Positions 62,638 through 64,000 of a stretch of DNA of 64,000 bases are shown piece after piece. How positions within the stretch are numbered: position 1 is the stretch's first letter; each line of letters begins with the position of its first letter. A program made the position numbers and the translations under genes. The stretch is from positions 62,001 through 126,000 of the forward strand of contig NZ_JASJOF010000008.1 in assembly GCF_030163795.1 (NCBI RefSeq). The letters run 5' to 3'. A model generated the notes under the pieces. It did not search any database. It was not told where the DNA came from and saw only the letters and a program-made list of their open reading frames with translations. The stretch comes from Roseicyclus marinus. GTDB taxonomy: Bacteria > Pseudomonadota > Alphaproteobacteria > Rhodobacterales > Rhodobacteraceae.

Positions 62638-64000
62638 ATGAAGCGCACCCAGAAAGACACGACGGACAGCGCGCGCCAAATCGGGCGCCGCAGCCTTGTC
62701 GTGGGCGGGCTGTTCGTCGCCACCGGCGGGGTGCTTGCCGCGCGGATGCGCTACCTTCAGGTCGAGCGGGCCGAGGATTTCCGGATGCTGGCCGAGGAGA
62801 ACCGGATCAATATCCGGCTGCTGCCGCCCGCGCGCGGCCTGATCTTTGACCGGGGTGGCGTGCTTCTGGCGGGCAACGAGCAGAATTACCGGATCACGCT
62901 GGTGCGCGAGGACGCGGGCGATGTGGACGCCGTGCTGGCGGAATTGGCGCGCATCGTGAACCTCGACATGGTGGCGCTGGACCGCGCGCGTCAGGAAATC
63001 GCGCGCCGCCCGCCCTTCGTGCCCGTCACCATCGCCGACCGGCTGAGCTGGGCGGAATTGAGCGCCGTGGCGGTCAATGCCCCCGCCCTGCCCGGGGTGA
63101 CGCCGGAGGTGGGCCTGAGCCGGATTTATCCGATGGGGGGCGATTTTGCCCATGTAGTGGGCTATGTCGGCCCGGTTTCGGATTATTACCTCGAACAGAC
63201 GGGAGATACCGATCCTGTTCTCCAGATCCCGGATTTCCAGGTCGGGCGGAACAATGTCGAGGCGCGGCTGGAACACCGCCTGCGGGGCAGCGCCGGAACC
63301 AAGCGCGTCGAGGTGAACGCCGGCGGCCGCATCATGCGCGAACTGGACCGCGACCCGCCCGATCCGGGCGCGGATGTGCAGTTGACCGTCGATGCGGGCT
63401 TGCAAAACTACGTCGAGGCGCGGCTGTCGGGCGAAAGCGCGGGATCGGTGGTGATCGATTGCCAGACCGGCGAGATCCTGGCGCTGGCTTCGGCCCCGAC
63501 CTATGACCCCAACCTCTTCGTGCGCGGGATCTCGACCGCGTCGTGGAACGCCTTGAACAACGATGCCTATCGCCCGCTTGCGAACAAGGCGACGCAGGGG
63601 CTTTATCCGCCCGGCTCGACCTACAAGATGATCGTGGCGCTGGCCGCGCTCGAGGCGGGCATCATCAACCCCGAGGAGACCGTGGGTTGCCCCGGCCACA
63701 TGGATGTGGGCGACCGACGGTTCCATTGCTGGCGGCGCGGTGGGCATGGCCGGATGGACCTCGTGCAGGCGCTTGCCCAAAGCTGCGACGTCTATTTCTA
63801 CGATATCGCGCAGCGGGTGGGGATCGAGGCGATCACGGCCATGGCGCGGCGGCTGGGCTGCGGCGTGCGCCACGACCTGCCCCTGTCGGGCATCGCCGAG
63901 GGTCTTGCCCCCACGATGGAATGGAAGGTGCAGAACCGCGGCGCGGCCTGGGTGGTGGGCGATACGCTCAACGCCTCGATCGGGCAGGGTTTCGTCCTGT
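62638..64000 (+). CDS. mrdA: Peptidoglycan transpeptidase PBP2, 3' part beyond the window
   Basis: This class B penicillin-binding protein cross-links peptidoglycan in side-wall growth. The visible 454 residues include an N-terminal membrane anchor (about residues 19-36), the pedestal domain with LLPPARGLIFDRGGVLLAGN, and the transpeptidase domain. The active-site Ser327 is in GLYPPGSTYKMIVALAALEA (SxxK, Lys330) and the SxN-type motif is in LAQSCDVYFYDIA. The KTG motif lies beyond the right edge. ATG 62638 follows the mreD stop by four bases. Confidence 0.95.
   Translation, partial: MKRTQKDTTDSARQIGRRSLVVGGLFVATGGVLAARMRYLQVERAEDFRMLAEENRINIRLLPPARGLIFDRGGVLLAGNEQNYRITLVREDAGDVDAVLAELARIVNLDMVALDRARQEIARRPPFVPVTIADRLSWAELSAVAVNAPALPGVTPEVGLSRIYPMGGDFAHVVGYVGPVSDYYLEQTGDTDPVLQIPDFQVGRNNVEARLEHRLRGSAGTKRVEVNAGGRIMRELDRDPPDPGADVQLTVDAGLQNYVEARLSGESAGSVVIDCQTGEILALASAPTYDPNLFVRGISTASWNALNNDAYRPLANKATQGLYPPGSTYKMIVALAALEAGIINPEETVGCPGHMDVGDRRFHCWRRGGHGRMDLVQALAQSCDVYFYDIAQRVGIEAITAMARRLGCGVRHDLPLSGIAEGLAPTMEWKVQNRGAAWVVGDTLNASIGQGFVL

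Overview
The window is gene-dense, high-GC chromosomal DNA. It is most consistent with a marine Rhodobacteraceae/Roseobacter-type alphaproteobacterium. The grounds are the gene orders (hom-glpX-recJ, mreBCD-mrdA, gcvTHP), a FeS-BCP photolyase of the CryB/PhrB type, a malic enzyme fused to a phosphotransacetylase-like domain, and the dispersed palindromic repeats typical of the group. No phage, insertion sequence, CRISPR array or rRNA was seen. The assignment rests on family knowledge and reading by eye; no database search was possible.

Layout. 1-7 kb: a secreted 5'-nucleotidase (cut by the left edge), DUF952 plus pyrD, a MATE exporter operon with two hotdog thioesterases, a MerR regulator, and a lower-GC GT61-type glycosyltransferase gene. 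7-17 kb: a fatty-acid beta-oxidation block (MerR regulator, acyl-CoA dehydrogenase, a small protein, GST, thiolase, fused FadB-type enzyme), then an enolase-superfamily enzyme and an acyl-CoA synthetase. 17-23.5 kb: a degenerate M48-like membrane protein, then a minus-strand nucleoside catabolism/salvage operon cdd-deoA-deoB-(53-aa membrane protein)-add-upp. 23.6-32.5 kb: hybrid histidine kinase, prpE, EAL phosphodiesterase, alpha/beta hydrolase, amidase and a Gfo/Idh/MocA oxidoreductase. 32.5-33.2 kb: a RIME-like repeat, a perfectly paired three-way-junction RNA that holds the Shine-Dalgarno sequence of an 18-codon lysine-rich ORF, and a small two-helix membrane protein.

33-45.6 kb: maeB, nadK, glyA, a fatty acid desaturase, a TetR regulator with a nearby palindrome, and the chain hom-ceramidase-like-glpX-cysteine hydrolase-recJ. 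45.7-51.4 kb: tRNA-Glu, then the glycine cleavage operon gcvT-gcvH-gcvP on the minus strand, preceded by a tandem glycine riboswitch, and a gamma-glutamylcyclotransferase-like gene. 51.5-58 kb: gltX, a small zincin, a Tat-exported metallo-beta-lactamase-fold protein, a WrbA-type quinone reductase, a 2OG-Fe(II) oxygenase, the CryB-type photolyase and an SDR. 58-64 kb: a leucine-rich leader peptide in front of leuA, then the rod-shape operon mreB-mreC-mreD-mrdA, cut by the right edge.

The most rewarding signals lie between genes. They are the three-way-junction RNA with its tiny ORF, the leuA leader peptide, the tandem glycine riboswitch, and two repeat families that supply the TAG stop codons of three neighbouring genes.
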